DNA of 64,000 bases from Thermosporothrix hazakensis (GCF_003253565.1 NZ_QKUF01000015.1:92929-156928); one strand, 5' to 3'. Shown: positions 1-8,755, counted from the stretch's first letter. Notes: generated by a model from the sequence alone, not told the origin. Translations and numbers: made by a program.

Positions 1-470
1 TGTAATTCATCAAAAACAACAAAGCCAACATCTTGAAGAGAAGCCGGTCCAAAGCGCTCCCCATCGGGGACAACAGTTCCTGTCCCGCCCTCTTCCAACA
101 ACATATTTCGATAGACCTCAGTGGTCATAATCACAATCGATGCCCGACTGCGCTCAACAATATCACCCGTTACCAGCCCGACATTCTCAAACCCATACTG
201 CTCTCGTAAATCACGGTACTTCTGATTCGACAACGCTTTGAGTGGAGTTGTGTAGATGACGCGTTGCTGTCTCTGCTGCGCCAACCAAATGGCAAACTCG
301 GCAACCATCGTCTTCCCTGTCCCTGTCGGAGCCGCTACCATTACCGAGTGATCCATTGCAAGGCGTTCCATTGACTCTAGCTGAAAATCATCAAGCGGAA
401 AGGGGAAACGCGCGGCAAACGCCTTGACAATATCCTGAATGCCGTGTCCTGTTTCTACGTATTCGTCCAT
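1..470 (-). CDS. DEAD/DEAH-box (Ski2/Mtr4-like) helicase, N-terminal part
   Basis: This is the N-terminal ~156 residues of a superfamily 2 helicase; the rest lies outside the window. The ATG at 468-470 is the first start after an in-frame TAA and is preceded by a purine-rich AAGAAG. Visible motifs are a Q-motif-like segment (PLDDFQLESM), Walker A (APTGTGKT), motif Ia (TTPLKALSNQKY), motif Ib (TTEVYRNML) and the beginning of motif II (FDEL at the edge). TPLKALSNQ and TEVYRNML are typical of Ski2/Mtr4/Dob1-type RNA helicases, which unwind RNA or remodel RNP in an ATP-dependent way. In bacteria the role of these proteins is poorly defined. It is transcribed away from the neighbouring dehydratase in the same direction. 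Family assignment is firm; the subfamily is less sure because the C-terminal domains are missing. Confidence 0.85.
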   Translation of the reverse strand, partial: MDEYVETGHGIQDIVKAFAARFPFPLDDFQLESMERLAMDHSVMVAAPTGTGKTMVAEFAIWLAQQRQQRVIYTTPLKALSNQKYRDLREQYGFENVGLVTGDIVERSRASIVIMTTEVYRNMLLEEGGTGTVVPDGERFGPASLQDVGFVVFDEL

Positions 471-531
471 ATCTTCTTTTCTTTAACTCAATTCTGTAAC
501 TCTCTTCCGGCACGCCCTTACTGGTAGCACC

Positions 532-560
532 ATTGTAACATTCTCCCTGACTCGCTACAA
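532..560 (-). promoter_or_regulatory. Putative sigma-70 promoter of the helicase gene
   Basis: On the minus strand TTGTAG and TACAAT are separated by 17 bp, ending about 60 bp before the helicase ATG. Hexamer match and spacing are good; not experimentally testable here. Confidence 0.5.
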
Positions 561-617
561 GCAGGACGATTTACAGCAGACATCTATTCAAGCAACGAAA
601 CGGGACTCCTTCAGGTT

Positions 618-1577
618 TCAGGCGTCCATTAACGCCATTTTCAGGTGTTCCAGCGATGTATTACCCCCTGAACAGACAACGGCGACCCGCTTGCCTTGTA
701 GTTCCTCTCGTCTTTGATATGCTGCTGCCAGTGCCGCTGATCCCGCGCTCTCCGCCAGCGTATGAGCCCGCTCAAGATACCAGACCATTGCCCGCTTGAT
801 CTCATCATCGCTCACCAGCATAAAATCATCCAGCAGTTCCCACAGGATCTTCTGGGGCAGCTCAAAGGCGGTGCCCGTTGCCAGCCCCTCAGCAAAGGTG
901 CGGTTCTCCGCGGTAACCAGTTGTCTCTGCTTCCAACTCTGCCAGGCGGCGGGCGCTTGTTCAGCCTGCACGCCGATCACTTTGATCTGTGGGTTGATCG
1001 CCTTCGCTACCAGACAACAGCCAGCAGCACCACTACCGCCGCCAACTGGCACAAAGATCACCTCTATCTCCGGCTGCTTTTCCAGTATCTCCAGCGCATA
1101 GGTACCCACGCCGGCGATTAACAGCGGCTCATTCCCGGAATGGATGTAGCGATAGCCATGTGTGGCGGCCAGTTCTTCACAGTACAAGCGAGCATCATCA
1201 AAATGCTTGCCATGAAACAGCACCGTGGCACCGAGCCCCTTCATGGCCGCAACCTTCCCAGGGTTCGCGCCCTCAGGCACCACAATGCGCGCTTCCACAC
1301 CGAACAAACGTGCGGCATAGGCAATCGATTGTCCATGATTTCCGGTCGATGCAGAAATAACGCCTCGTTTCTTCTCTTCCGGGCTCAGTTGCGAGATCAG
1401 ATTGATGCCTCCGCGAACCTTAAACGCACCTACCGGCTGATAGTTCTCATGCTTGATATACACCCGGGTGCCAAGCAGTTCATTCAAGGGAGCGTAGCTA
1501 TAGAGAGGTGTTGGCGCAAGATAAGGGGCGATAGCGCGACGCGCCTTCAATACATCCTGAAACGTGGGGCTCTTCAT
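618..1577 (-). CDS. PLP-dependent threonine/serine dehydratase
   Basis: A 319-residue fold-type II PLP enzyme. The Schiff-base lysine lies in GAFKVRGG (about residue 53), the substrate/PLP Asn in STGNHGQS, the phosphate-binding glycine loop in VGGGSGAAG, and a C-terminal CSGGNTS motif contacts the pyridine ring. Members deaminate threonine or serine to 2-oxobutyrate or pyruvate. The protein ends right after the catalytic domain, so it lacks the C-terminal ACT-like regulatory domain of biosynthetic IlvA and resembles the short, catabolic (TdcB-like) type. The glycine loop VGGGSGAAG differs slightly from the usual GGGGL(I/S)xG. It stands alone with no ilv genes nearby. A related racemase or ectoine-type dehydratase cannot be fully excluded. 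Confidence 0.85.
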   Translation of the reverse strand: MKSPTFQDVLKARRAIAPYLAPTPLYSYAPLNELLGTRVYIKHENYQPVGAFKVRGGINLISQLSPEEKKRGVISASTGNHGQSIAYAARLFGVEARIVVPEGANPGKVAAMKGLGATVLFHGKHFDDARLYCEELAATHGYRYIHSGNEPLLIAGVGTYALEILEKQPEIEVIFVPVGGGSGAAGCCLVAKAINPQIKVIGVQAEQAPAAWQSWKQRQLVTAENRTFAEGLATGTAFELPQKILWELLDDFMLVSDDEIKRAMVWYLERAHTLAESAGSAALAAAYQRREELQGKRVAVVCSGGNTSLEHLKMALMDA

Positions 1578-1765
1578 TACGGTGGTTCCTTTCCACTGGC
1601 AGTACGCCAGAGAGCATACCTGTTGCTTCTTCTTTCTTCTCTAATTACCAGATATCGCGCGGAAAAGCAAGCATACGTCCTCTCGCTCCCGGGATTAGCG
1701 TAAAGACGAAATATGGTATGCTATAAGTAATGTTCAAGGGAAAAGTCACGAAAGGATTTTTGATT

Positions 1766-1909
1766 ATGGAGCACGCACAGAAGAAGCGGGTCTTTACCTT
1801 CGTCTATGCCGGGCTGGCTCTGTTTACAGCGATCAGCACGATCGTTCCCATCATCTGGGAGAAGAAGGCACGTCGGGAAGAAAAGAGTGTGCAAAAACGT
1901 TTATACTAA
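1766..1909 (+). CDS. Small single-pass membrane protein, 47 residues
   Basis: A short reading frame of 47 residues, not similar to anything I recognise. It starts with ATG at 1766 preceded by an AAAGGA ribosome-binding site at good distance and stops with TAA. The protein has a positively charged N-terminus (MEHAQKKR), one hydrophobic helix of about 22 residues (VFTFVYAGLALFTAISTIVP) and a strongly charged tail (WEKKARREEKS...), which predicts a single transmembrane helix. A weak -10-like TATGCT/TATAAG lies about 50 bp upstream. The codon pattern and RBS make it a credible gene; function unknown. Confidence 0.6.
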   Translation: MEHAQKKRVFTFVYAGLALFTAISTIVPIIWEKKARREEKSVQKRLY

Positions 1910-1933
1910 AAGTATGACTGTTGGTTCAGACAC

Positions 1934-1962
1934 TTGCATTGCTGTTCCGTCTCAGCTATACT
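1934..1962 (+). promoter_or_regulatory. Promoter of the glyS T-box transcript
   Basis: TTGCAT and TATACT separated by exactly 17 bp lie about 90 bp upstream of the T-box stem I. This is the best promoter match between the small membrane protein and the glycyl-tRNA synthetase gene. Confidence 0.65.
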
Positions 1963-2051
1963 AGCTAACCACAAGATCTCTTTTCTATTTCCTTCAATGC
2001 AAGAGAGAGCCTCTTGCGAAGTGCATACACAATTGAACATGATGCCCGGCG

Positions 2052-2290
2052 TTGAAGAAGAGGAGTAGCCTGCACGAGGTTTCAGCGAGCCGATAGATGG
2101 TGCGAGATTGGCAATCTACGACAGGCGAACGGCGCTTCGGAGTCGGGTTCCTGATAAAGAGGAGCTTCACTGTTTGTTCTGGTGAAGAAGCAGGGTGGGA
2201 CCGCGCATGCCGTCGATATCATAGAACTGGCCCCGGGCCTTTTATCGACGTCATTCGTCCCTGGGTGCATTATGCATTGCCCGGGGTCTA
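2052..2290 (+). promoter_or_regulatory. T-box leader RNA (glycine specifier GGC)
   Basis: The conserved T-box sequence AGGGTGGGACCGCG is at 2192-2205. Upstream, GAAG/CTTC and GCCTG/CAGGC pairings close a stem I with an AGTA-containing 5' strand and a specifier loop reading GAAC-GGC-G; GGC (2131-2133) is a glycine codon, matching the downstream gene. After the T-box, CCCCGGGC (2231-2238) can pair with GCCCGGGG (2279-2286), followed by a U-rich stretch, which could be the competing terminator. By family knowledge, uncharged tRNA-Gly binds the specifier and the T-box bulge and turns on expression. Whether control is at termination or at translation (the SD GGAGGAG follows closely) cannot be settled by eye. 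Confidence 0.9.
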
Positions 2291-2316
2291 TTCTTATTGT
2301 GGAGGAGAACCACAAC

Positions 2317-3678
2317 ATGACACAGACAGAAGAGAAGCTCGAAGCACAAGACACTCCTCAAGTTCCTATTGATAAAATCGTCTCGCTCTGCAAGCGCCGC
2401 GGTTTTGTCTACCCCAACTCAGAAATCTACGGTGGAGTCGCAGGTTTTTACGACTTTGGCCCGCTTGGCGTTGAGCTCCGCAACAACATCCGCCGCTACT
2501 GGTGGTGGTCAATGGTCCAGCTCCATGACAACGTTGTTGGCATTGAGGGCGCAACAATCACCCATCCGCGCGTGTGGGAAGCCAGCGGCCATGTGGAGAA
2601 CTTCACCGATACGCTGGTTGACTGTAAAAAATGTAAGCGGCGCTTCCGCGTCGATCATCTGCCCGCGGAGAATCTGGCCTCCAATAGCTGCCCGGTCTGC
2701 GGTGGCGAACTGACCGAGCCCCGCAAGTTTAACCTGCTCATGGAAACGTACCTCGGCGTGGTGGAAGGCGATAAAATGAAGACCTACCTGCGCGGTGAGG
2801 CCTGCCAGAACATCTATCTGGACTACGATAATGTGCTGAAATCTTCCCGTATGCAGATTCCGTTCGGCATCTGTCAGATCGGTAAGGCGTATCGTAACGA
2901 GGTTACACCGGGTAACTTCCTGTTCCGGCAGCGCGAGTTCGAGCAGTGGGATCTACAGTTCTTCGTCCACCCGAGCGAGATGGACAAGTGGTTCGACTAC
3001 TGGAAAGAGTACCGCTTCAACTGGTATAAAGGCATTGTCAACCACAAGGACCGCCTGCGCTTCCATGAGCATGGCAAGGATGAGTTGGCCCACTATGCCA
3101 AGAAGGCGTTCGATATCGAATATCAGACTATTCTGGGCTGGCAAGAATGGGAAGGCATCCACTGGCGGCAGGACTGGGACCTCACCCGCCATAGCGAGTA
3201 CAGCGGTCAGGATCTGGCATACACCGATCCCAACACCAAAGAGCGCTATGTCCCCTGGATCGTAGAGACCTCGGGTGGTGTTGATCGAACCTTCCTCTTC
3301 TTGCTCCTCGATGCCTACGAGGAAGAGACCGACCCGAAGGGTGATACACGCGTTGTGCTACACCTGCATCCGTGGCTGGCCCCGGTCAAATGCGCGGTCT
3401 TCCCGTTGCAGAAGAACAAGGAAGAGCTGGTCAACAAGTCTAAAGAGATTCATCGCATGCTCCAGCGCTACATGGTCTGTCAGTACGATGATGTCGCCAA
3501 TATTGGCCGCCGCTATCGCCGTCAGGACGAGATCGGTACCCCATACTGTGTCACCATCGACTTCCAGACGCTGGATGACCAGACCGTAACCGTGCGCAAC
3601 CGCGATACGATGGAACAGGTCCGTGTTCCTATCTCCGAGCTGACCATGTACCTGCTTGAGCGCATAACCTGGAAATAG
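2317..3678 (+). CDS. glyS: Glycine--tRNA ligase (dimeric alpha2 type)
   Basis: Class II aminoacyl-tRNA synthetase charging tRNA-Gly. The start is ATG 2317, behind the strong SD GGAGGAG at 2301-2307, giving 453 residues; an in-frame extension to a GTG at 2182 would run through the T-box and is not credible. The N-terminus has the family signature CKRRGFVYPNSEIYGG and AGFYDFGPLG; a zinc-ribbon-like insertion carries CKKC and CPVC pairs; motif 2 region reads FRQREFEQWDLQFF; the C-terminal anticodon-binding domain begins near LHLHPWLAP. It is the eukaryote/archaea-like single-chain type, not the GlyQ/GlyS heterotetramer. Expression is expected to respond to tRNA-Gly charging through the preceding leader. 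A rho-independent terminator follows at once. Confidence 0.97.
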   Translation: MTQTEEKLEAQDTPQVPIDKIVSLCKRRGFVYPNSEIYGGVAGFYDFGPLGVELRNNIRRYWWWSMVQLHDNVVGIEGATITHPRVWEASGHVENFTDTLVDCKKCKRRFRVDHLPAENLASNSCPVCGGELTEPRKFNLLMETYLGVVEGDKMKTYLRGEACQNIYLDYDNVLKSSRMQIPFGICQIGKAYRNEVTPGNFLFRQREFEQWDLQFFVHPSEMDKWFDYWKEYRFNWYKGIVNHKDRLRFHEHGKDELAHYAKKAFDIEYQTILGWQEWEGIHWRQDWDLTRHSEYSGQDLAYTDPNTKERYVPWIVETSGGVDRTFLFLLLDAYEEETDPKGDTRVVLHLHPWLAPVKCAVFPLQKNKEELVNKSKEIHRMLQRYMVCQYDDVANIGRRYRRQDEIGTPYCVTIDFQTLDDQTVTVRNRDTMEQVRVPISELTMYLLERITWK

Positions 3679-3691
3679 CTCATACCTTCTT

Positions 3692-3728
3692 GAGAGCCAT
3701 CTTGCCAAGACAGGTGGCTCTCTTTTTT
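3692..3728 (+). terminator. Terminator after glyS
   Basis: GAGAGCCATC pairs with GGTGGCTCTC (one G-U pair) and is followed by a run of T residues, 14 nt after the glyS stop codon. Confidence 0.9.
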
Positions 3729-3825
3729 ATTATGAGTACATTGGTGGCTTTCAGCTTATTGATTCGTCTGATATAGTGAAGGTAGAATAACTCAGCCATG
3801 TACAGAATACAAGGAAAAAAACGCT

Positions 3826-4836
3826 ATGACACGCATTGTTTCCTATAATATTCTGGCAGGCGGATATAACCTGCGTGAAAGCGGCGCTCGTCGAACCCAA
3901 CAGCTTGCTCGCATTATCCGTTCTGCCGATCCCGATATCGTCGGCGTGATCGAAGCAACCCACCCACAGATGACTACCTCCCCGATGGTTGTTGAAGAGC
4001 TCGCAGAGACCCTGGGAATGCAACTGGTGATTGACGATGAAGCCAGAACCGCCCGCGAGTATCAACCGGCTCTGCTGACCCGCCTCCCGATTCTCTCCAC
4101 CCGGATTCATAAGCGCCCGGGGTTGTTCAACCGATCCCTTATTGAGGTCTGCGTTGAGGAGCGCAACGGTCAACCGCTCACCGTCTTTGTCACCCACCTC
4201 TCCGCCCTCTTTTATAAAGGATGGGCCGGGAATGGTATTCGCGAGCGTGAGATGACCGAGATCCTGCGCATTATGGCCCCCTTGCGGCAACAGAACAAGC
4301 CCCACCTGTTAATGGGAGACTTCAATTCCCTTTCCCCTTCCGATCCCTTCAAGGCAAGCCACTTACTGCGTTATATTGTCAATATGGATGGGCTGAAAAG
4401 CAAGACCCGCGCCGATGACGGCCACCCTCATCTGAGCTATGTTGTGCCGCCCAAACTGCGCTTTCTCAAGCCAATTCTGCGTGTTATTCCACAAAGTCAG
4501 CTTCTCTGTAATCTCTTTGATCTGGCTGCTTCCTGTTATGCGCCACGTGGCTGTATGCGCCTGATTCTCAATGCAGGCTATGTCGATTGTTATAGGCGCG
4601 TGCACCCACACGAGTGGGGCTTTACCTGTCCGGCAGCGGCACCAGCCGGACGCATCGATTATATCTTTGCCTCACCAGATCTCGCCGCACGTGTCGACAT
4701 ATGCGAACCCATCATTGAAGGCGACGGGCTTCGCGGTGAAGATGCCAGCGATCACCTGGCAATGACCGCACGTTTCAGTCTCAGCGTACCAGCAATGCCA
4801 CGAGTGGAAGAGGCAGACAGCGCCACCATATCTTAG
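3826..4836 (+). CDS. Endonuclease/exonuclease/phosphatase (EEP) family protein
   Basis: A 336-residue metal-dependent phosphohydrolase of the EEP (DNase I-like) superfamily. Family motifs in order: N-terminal SYNILAGG (metal/active-site Asn), DIVGVIEA (catalytic Glu), FVTHLSA, LLMGDFNSLSPSD (Asp/Asn pair), GRIDYIFAS and the C-terminal DASDHLAMTARF with the catalytic Asp-His. The superfamily includes AP endonucleases, DNases, sphingomyelinases and inositol phosphatases; there is no signal peptide or transmembrane segment, so it is cytoplasmic. The extra stretch between about residues 180 and 245 is longer than in minimal members. Substrate cannot be predicted. A weak TATAGT lies upstream; it is convergent with the next gene. 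Confidence 0.85.
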   Translation: MTRIVSYNILAGGYNLRESGARRTQQLARIIRSADPDIVGVIEATHPQMTTSPMVVEELAETLGMQLVIDDEARTAREYQPALLTRLPILSTRIHKRPGLFNRSLIEVCVEERNGQPLTVFVTHLSALFYKGWAGNGIREREMTEILRIMAPLRQQNKPHLLMGDFNSLSPSDPFKASHLLRYIVNMDGLKSKTRADDGHPHLSYVVPPKLRFLKPILRVIPQSQLLCNLFDLAASCYAPRGCMRLILNAGYVDCYRRVHPHEWGFTCPAAAPAGRIDYIFASPDLAARVDICEPIIEGDGLRGEDASDHLAMTARFSLSVPAMPRVEEADSATIS

Positions 4837-4863
4837 GAGAGGTCGGCAGACCTCTCCGCCTTT
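4836..4863. terminator. Bidirectional terminator-like hairpin
   Basis: Perfect 9-bp arms GGAGAGGTC and GACCTCTCC with a GGCA loop, between two convergent genes. The T tract on the plus strand is short (GCCTTT), so efficiency is uncertain. Confidence 0.6.
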
Positions 4864-4870
4864 CACTGTC

Positions 4871-5260
4871 TTAGAAGCTCTGGCCCCACCGATTGAAGAT
4901 CGCATTAATCACAATCAGCGCGACGGTCACGACACCAAGCACGGCAAAAGAGAGCCCGAAGCCCGGAGCCCAGGCAAACGAGATCAGGGTAAACATCGCA
5001 ATAAAGGCAATAAGGGAAACGGAGACAATTGCCAGAGCCAGTCGCATATTTGCAGAAGGAAGCGACGAAGAAGGCATACCAGACTGAATCTTGCCTATCG
5101 ACATCCGTTGAGCCATGCGCCGTGTCAGAGAATCAAGGAACTCATCGTCGAAGGTGGCGCCCGGCGGCATATAACTCGGCTCATCGGATGCACGAGGCTG
5201 CTCATAATGCTGTGACGTTCCCTGGTAACCTCGCTGCCCCTCAGGATACATTTGTTGCAT
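4871..5260 (-). CDS. Small two-helix membrane protein, paralogue of 21307-21633
   Basis: A 129-residue protein of unknown function. Residues 1-55 are polar and rich in Gln/Pro/Ser; a predicted amphipathic helix (DDEFLDSLTRRMAQRM) follows; two transmembrane helices occupy roughly residues 72-93 and 100-120; the C-terminus ends INAIFNRWGQSF. The start ATG has the RBS AAAGGGTG. The same organisation, and the motif (I)NA(I/V)FN after the second helix, recurs in the protein at 21307-21633, and even the bases around the start (GTTTCTATGCAACA) are shared, so the two genes are paralogues. It sits downstream of dnaJ but behind a strong terminator, so it probably has its own promoter. No annotated function known to me. 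Confidence 0.7.
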   Translation of the reverse strand: MQQMYPEGQRGYQGTSQHYEQPRASDEPSYMPPGATFDDEFLDSLTRRMAQRMSIGKIQSGMPSSSLPSANMRLALAIVSVSLIAFIAMFTLISFAWAPGFGLSFAVLGVVTVALIVINAIFNRWGQSF

Positions 5261-5351
5261 AGAAACACCCTTTCAAAAGCAATAGATAAGAGAGGATCGA
5301 TCTTCCTACATAGTTACGAACAAACAAAGGCCACAGTTGCCTGAACAGAGC

Positions 5352-5386
5352 AAAAAAAAGTAGCTACCAGCCCTGCTGATAGCTAC
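5352..5386 (-). terminator. Terminator after dnaJ
   Basis: On the minus strand GTAGCTA...TAGCTAC arms with an inner AGC/GCT pair are followed by seven or more T residues. It ends the hrcA-dnaK-dnaJ operon. Confidence 0.9.
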
Positions 5387-5401
5387 CCACGGTATCTGAT
5401 C

Positions 5402-6535
5402 CTACTGGAAAACATCTTTTGTTTTCTCAAAAAGGTTGCGGAAAATGTTCTTATCGTTCTGTTCGCTCTGTTCGCGTTCGAGGCGAGCAAACTCCTCAAG
5501 CAAGCGCTTCTGCTCGGGAGTCAGGTTGGTCGGTGTAACCACCTTCACGATCACGTGTTGATCGCCACGTGCACTACTATGGACTACAGGAACTCCCATA
5601 CCTTTTAAGCGGAAGGACCGTCCACTCTGTGTCCCCGCAGGGATCTTCAACGTGGCAGTCTTGCCATCCACGGTTGGAACCTCAACCTCATCGCCAAGCG
5701 CCGCCTGTGCGAAACTGATCGGCAACTCATAGATGATATCATTGCCCTGGCGCTTGAAGAACGGATGAGGTTTCACAGTCAGGACAACATATAGATTACC
5801 GGGAACGCCGCCGCGAGCGCTTACCTCGCCAGCACCGGTGACACGGACATTAATTCCATCATCAACACCGGCCGGAATATTCACCACCACACGGTGAATG
5901 TTCCGTACACGACCTTGCCCACGGCACTCTTCACAGGGAGTCGTAATGACTCGACCCTCACCCCGGCAGCGTTCGCACATCATCACGTTCACAAACTGAC
6001 CGAAAACGGATTTCTGCACGCGGCGAATCTCTCCGGTCCCCTGACAGGCCGAACACCGCGAGGTTGAGGTACCGGGTTGTGCGCCGGAGCCGTGACAATT
6101 GGAACACGTCTCCCAACGCGGTAACTCAATCTCTTTCTGGCAACCGAAGACCGCCTCTTCAAAAGTGATGGTCAGCTCGTAGCGTAGATCAGCCCCACGC
6201 TGCGCACCAGAACGACGGGTTGCACCTGTAGCTCCCGCAAAGAACGTCTCAAACAGGTCATTGATATTAAACCCGCCAAAATCAGCAAAACCTGCGCCTG
6301 CGCCGCTGCCAACACCTGAGTGACCATAGCGATCATAGGCAGCACGCTTTTGAGGATCGCTCAAGACTTCGTAGGCCTCGTTGATCTCGATAAAGCGGGC
6401 TTCCGCTCCCTGCTCTTTATTTGCGTCAGGGTGATATTGCTTTGCCAGTCGCCGAAATGCTTTCTTGATCTCATCGTCGCTGGCGCTACGCGATACCCCC
6501 AATACCTCGTAATAATCTCGTTTATTTGCGGCCAT
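5402..6535 (-). CDS. dnaJ: Chaperone protein DnaJ
   Basis: A 377-residue type I Hsp40 co-chaperone that stimulates DnaK ATPase and presents unfolded substrates. It has the J domain (residues 5-70) with the HPD tripeptide in YHPDANK, a Gly/Phe-rich linker (GVGSGAGAGFADFGGF), a zinc-finger region with four CxxCxGxG-type repeats (CSNCHGSG, CSACQGTG, CERCRGEG, CEECRGQG) and the C-terminal beta-sandwich substrate domains. RBS AAAGGA precedes the ATG. It lies 239 bp downstream of dnaK; that spacer holds a CCCC/GGGG hairpin and AT-rich stretches but no CIRCE. Cotranscription with dnaK is likely, with a possible extra promoter in the spacer. Confidence 0.97.
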   Translation of the reverse strand: MAANKRDYYEVLGVSRSASDDEIKKAFRRLAKQYHPDANKEQGAEARFIEINEAYEVLSDPQKRAAYDRYGHSGVGSGAGAGFADFGGFNINDLFETFFAGATGATRRSGAQRGADLRYELTITFEEAVFGCQKEIELPRWETCSNCHGSGAQPGTSTSRCSACQGTGEIRRVQKSVFGQFVNVMMCERCRGEGRVITTPCEECRGQGRVRNIHRVVVNIPAGVDDGINVRVTGAGEVSARGGVPGNLYVVLTVKPHPFFKRQGNDIIYELPISFAQAALGDEVEVPTVDGKTATLKIPAGTQSGRSFRLKGMGVPVVHSSARGDQHVIVKVVTPTNLTPEQKRLLEEFARLEREQSEQNDKNIFRNLFEKTKDVFQ

Positions 6536-6774
6536 CTACCGGTCCTTTACCGTCAGAAACAGGGCGCGTTCTTTCTCCGCGCTACTGCATTCTTCTTGTC
6601 GTCTCTTAAAAATGCGAAAAATGAATACCGGTTTACAAGCTTACACTATTTACCGAGTATACGCAATGGTGGTAATCCAAGCTTAAACATATTGTACTAT
6701 ATTGTTTCCCCAAGGGGCCACCGTGCACAGGAACAGCGAAGGGGACAGGAGTGCTGCCCCCTTCCTGCAAGAGA

Positions 6775-8676
6775 TTACATCTCTTTATATTCGCCTTCAA
6801 TGGTATCGTCGTTCGGGTTACTGCCACCCTGCGACGGATCAGCGCTTGCTCCGGCTGCTGCACCGGCCTCAGCGCCCTGGCCATAGATGGTCTGACTGAT
6901 CTTGAAGAACGCCTGCTCCAGAGCCTCGCGGGCCTCTTTGACGCGCTGAATATCGCTCCCTGAGAGGGCCGAGCGGACATCGGCAATCTTGGCCTCCAGC
7001 TCGCTCTTCTGGTCTGCTGAGAGCTTATCGCCCAGCTCAGACAGGCTCTTCTCGGAACGATACACCACAGCATCGGCGTTGTTGCGCTCCTCAACCTCGG
7101 CCTTGCGGCGGCGATCCTCTTCAGCGTGCGCCTCAGCCTCGCGGATCTTCTGCTCAATCTGCTCTTTCGAGAGACCGCTCGAAGGATGGATCGTCACTTT
7201 CTGCTCGCGTCCAGTGCCCTTATCGCGTGCCGACACATTCACGATACCATTGGCATCGATATCGAAGGTCACCTCGATCTGTGGCACACCGCGCGGGGCA
7301 GGTGGAATACCATCCAGGATGAAGCTACCAAGCGAATGGTTGTCAGCAGCGAACTCGCGCTCACCCTGCAAGATGTTGACCTGTACGCTTGGCTGATTAT
7401 CGCTGGCGGTCGAGAAGATCTGGCTCTTTTGTGTCGGGATCGTGGTATTGCGCTCAATCAACTTGGTGAAGATACCGCCATAGGTCTCAATACCCAGAGA
7501 GAGCGGAGTGACGTCGAGCAGCAGCACGTCTTTCACATCGCCGGTCAAGACTGCGCCCTGAATGGCAGCACCGATTGCGACCACCTCATCCGGGTTCACA
7601 CCACGGTGCGGCTCGCGATCAAAGATGCGACGTACGAGCGACTGCACGGCTGGCATGCGGGTCTGACCACCGACCAGCACCACCTCGTTGATGTCTCCAG
7701 GGCGAACGCCTGCATCAGACAGCGCGGAAAGCACCGGCTGGCGGGACTTCTCAACCAGGTCCTCGGTCAGCTGCTCAAGCTTGGAGCGGCTCAAGGTCAT
7801 GGTCAGGTGCTTCGGGCCATTCGCGTCAGCTGTGATAAATGGCAGGTTGATTTCGGTCTGCATCGAGCTGGATAGCTCTTTCTTGGCTTTCTCAGCGGCC
7901 TCTTTCAAGCGCTGCAAGGCCATACGATCCTGACGTAGATCAATGCCATGCTCCTTACGGAACTCATCGGCCATCCAGTTGATGACGCGCTGGTCAAAGT
8001 CATCACCACCCAGGTGGGTATCACCGTTGGTGCTCTTTACCTCAAAGACACCCTCGCCGAGTTCCAGAATGGAGATATCGAACGTACCACCACCCAGGTC
8101 ATACACGGCGATGCGCTCGTCCTTTTTCTTATCCAGACCATAGGCCAGCGAAGCTGCTGTCGGCTCATTGATAATACGCAACACTTCGAGACCTGCGATA
8201 CGACCGGCGTCACGGGTTGCCTGACGCTGTGCATCGTTAAAGTAGGCCGGAACCGTAATCACCGCCTGAGTGACAGGCTCGCCCAGATAGGCTTCTGCGT
8301 CGGCCTTGAGCTTCTGCAAAATCATGGCCGAAACTTCAGGCGGGCTGTACTGTTTGCCCTGAATCTCAACCCAGGCATCGCCATTGCTGGCGCGTACAAC
8401 CTTATAAGGAACGAGGCGCTTGTCGCGATCAACTTCAGGATCGTCATATTTGCGACCCATGAAACGCTTGATCGAGAAGATGGTATTCTCAGGATTGGTG
8501 ATCGCCTGACGTTTCGCGACTTCACCAACGAGACGCTCACCATTTTTATTAATTGCTACAATTGAAGGAGTCGTTCGCGCACCCTCTGCGTTCGGAATAA
8601 CAACGGGCTCGCCGCCTTCCATGACAGCAACACAGGAGTTTGTAGTCCCTAAGTCGATACCAATAACTTTTGGCAC
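6775..8676 (-). CDS. dnaK: Molecular chaperone DnaK (Hsp70)
   Basis: A 633-residue Hsp70. The ATPase domain has the N-terminal IGIDLGTTNSCVAVMEGG phosphate-1 loop, IINEPTAASLAYGLD, the phosphate-2 motif VYDLGGGTFDISIL and VVLVGGQTRMP; the substrate-binding domain begins near LLLDVTPLSLGIET; the C-terminal lid ends in an acidic EGEYKEM tail, the EEVD-like tail of bacterial DnaK. The start is GTG (position 8676) behind a perfect AGGAGG SD. It follows hrcA by 79 bp with no promoter of note between, so it belongs to the HrcA-controlled operon. grpE, normally between hrcA and dnaK in this operon type, is absent here. Confidence 0.98.
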   Translation of the reverse strand: MPKVIGIDLGTTNSCVAVMEGGEPVVIPNAEGARTTPSIVAINKNGERLVGEVAKRQAITNPENTIFSIKRFMGRKYDDPEVDRDKRLVPYKVVRASNGDAWVEIQGKQYSPPEVSAMILQKLKADAEAYLGEPVTQAVITVPAYFNDAQRQATRDAGRIAGLEVLRIINEPTAASLAYGLDKKKDERIAVYDLGGGTFDISILELGEGVFEVKSTNGDTHLGGDDFDQRVINWMADEFRKEHGIDLRQDRMALQRLKEAAEKAKKELSSSMQTEINLPFITADANGPKHLTMTLSRSKLEQLTEDLVEKSRQPVLSALSDAGVRPGDINEVVLVGGQTRMPAVQSLVRRIFDREPHRGVNPDEVVAIGAAIQGAVLTGDVKDVLLLDVTPLSLGIETYGGIFTKLIERNTTIPTQKSQIFSTASDNQPSVQVNILQGEREFAADNHSLGSFILDGIPPAPRGVPQIEVTFDIDANGIVNVSARDKGTGREQKVTIHPSSGLSKEQIEQKIREAEAHAEEDRRRKAEVEERNNADAVVYRSEKSLSELGDKLSADQKSELEAKIADVRSALSGSDIQRVKEAREALEQAFFKISQTIYGQGAEAGAAAGASADPSQGGSNPNDDTIEGEYKEM

Positions 8677-8755
8677 AGTTGCCTCCTAAAAATTCTCTAT
8701 TTCTTCCAGTTCGGGTCTTTTTTACGTTTGTTCGCTTTTATCGGAAAAGCTACAT

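Noticed and set aside
2182..2316. 45-residue N-terminal extension of GlyRS from GTG 2182
   Set aside because: It overlaps the T-box and antiterminator and lacks homology; ATG 2317 has a perfect SD.
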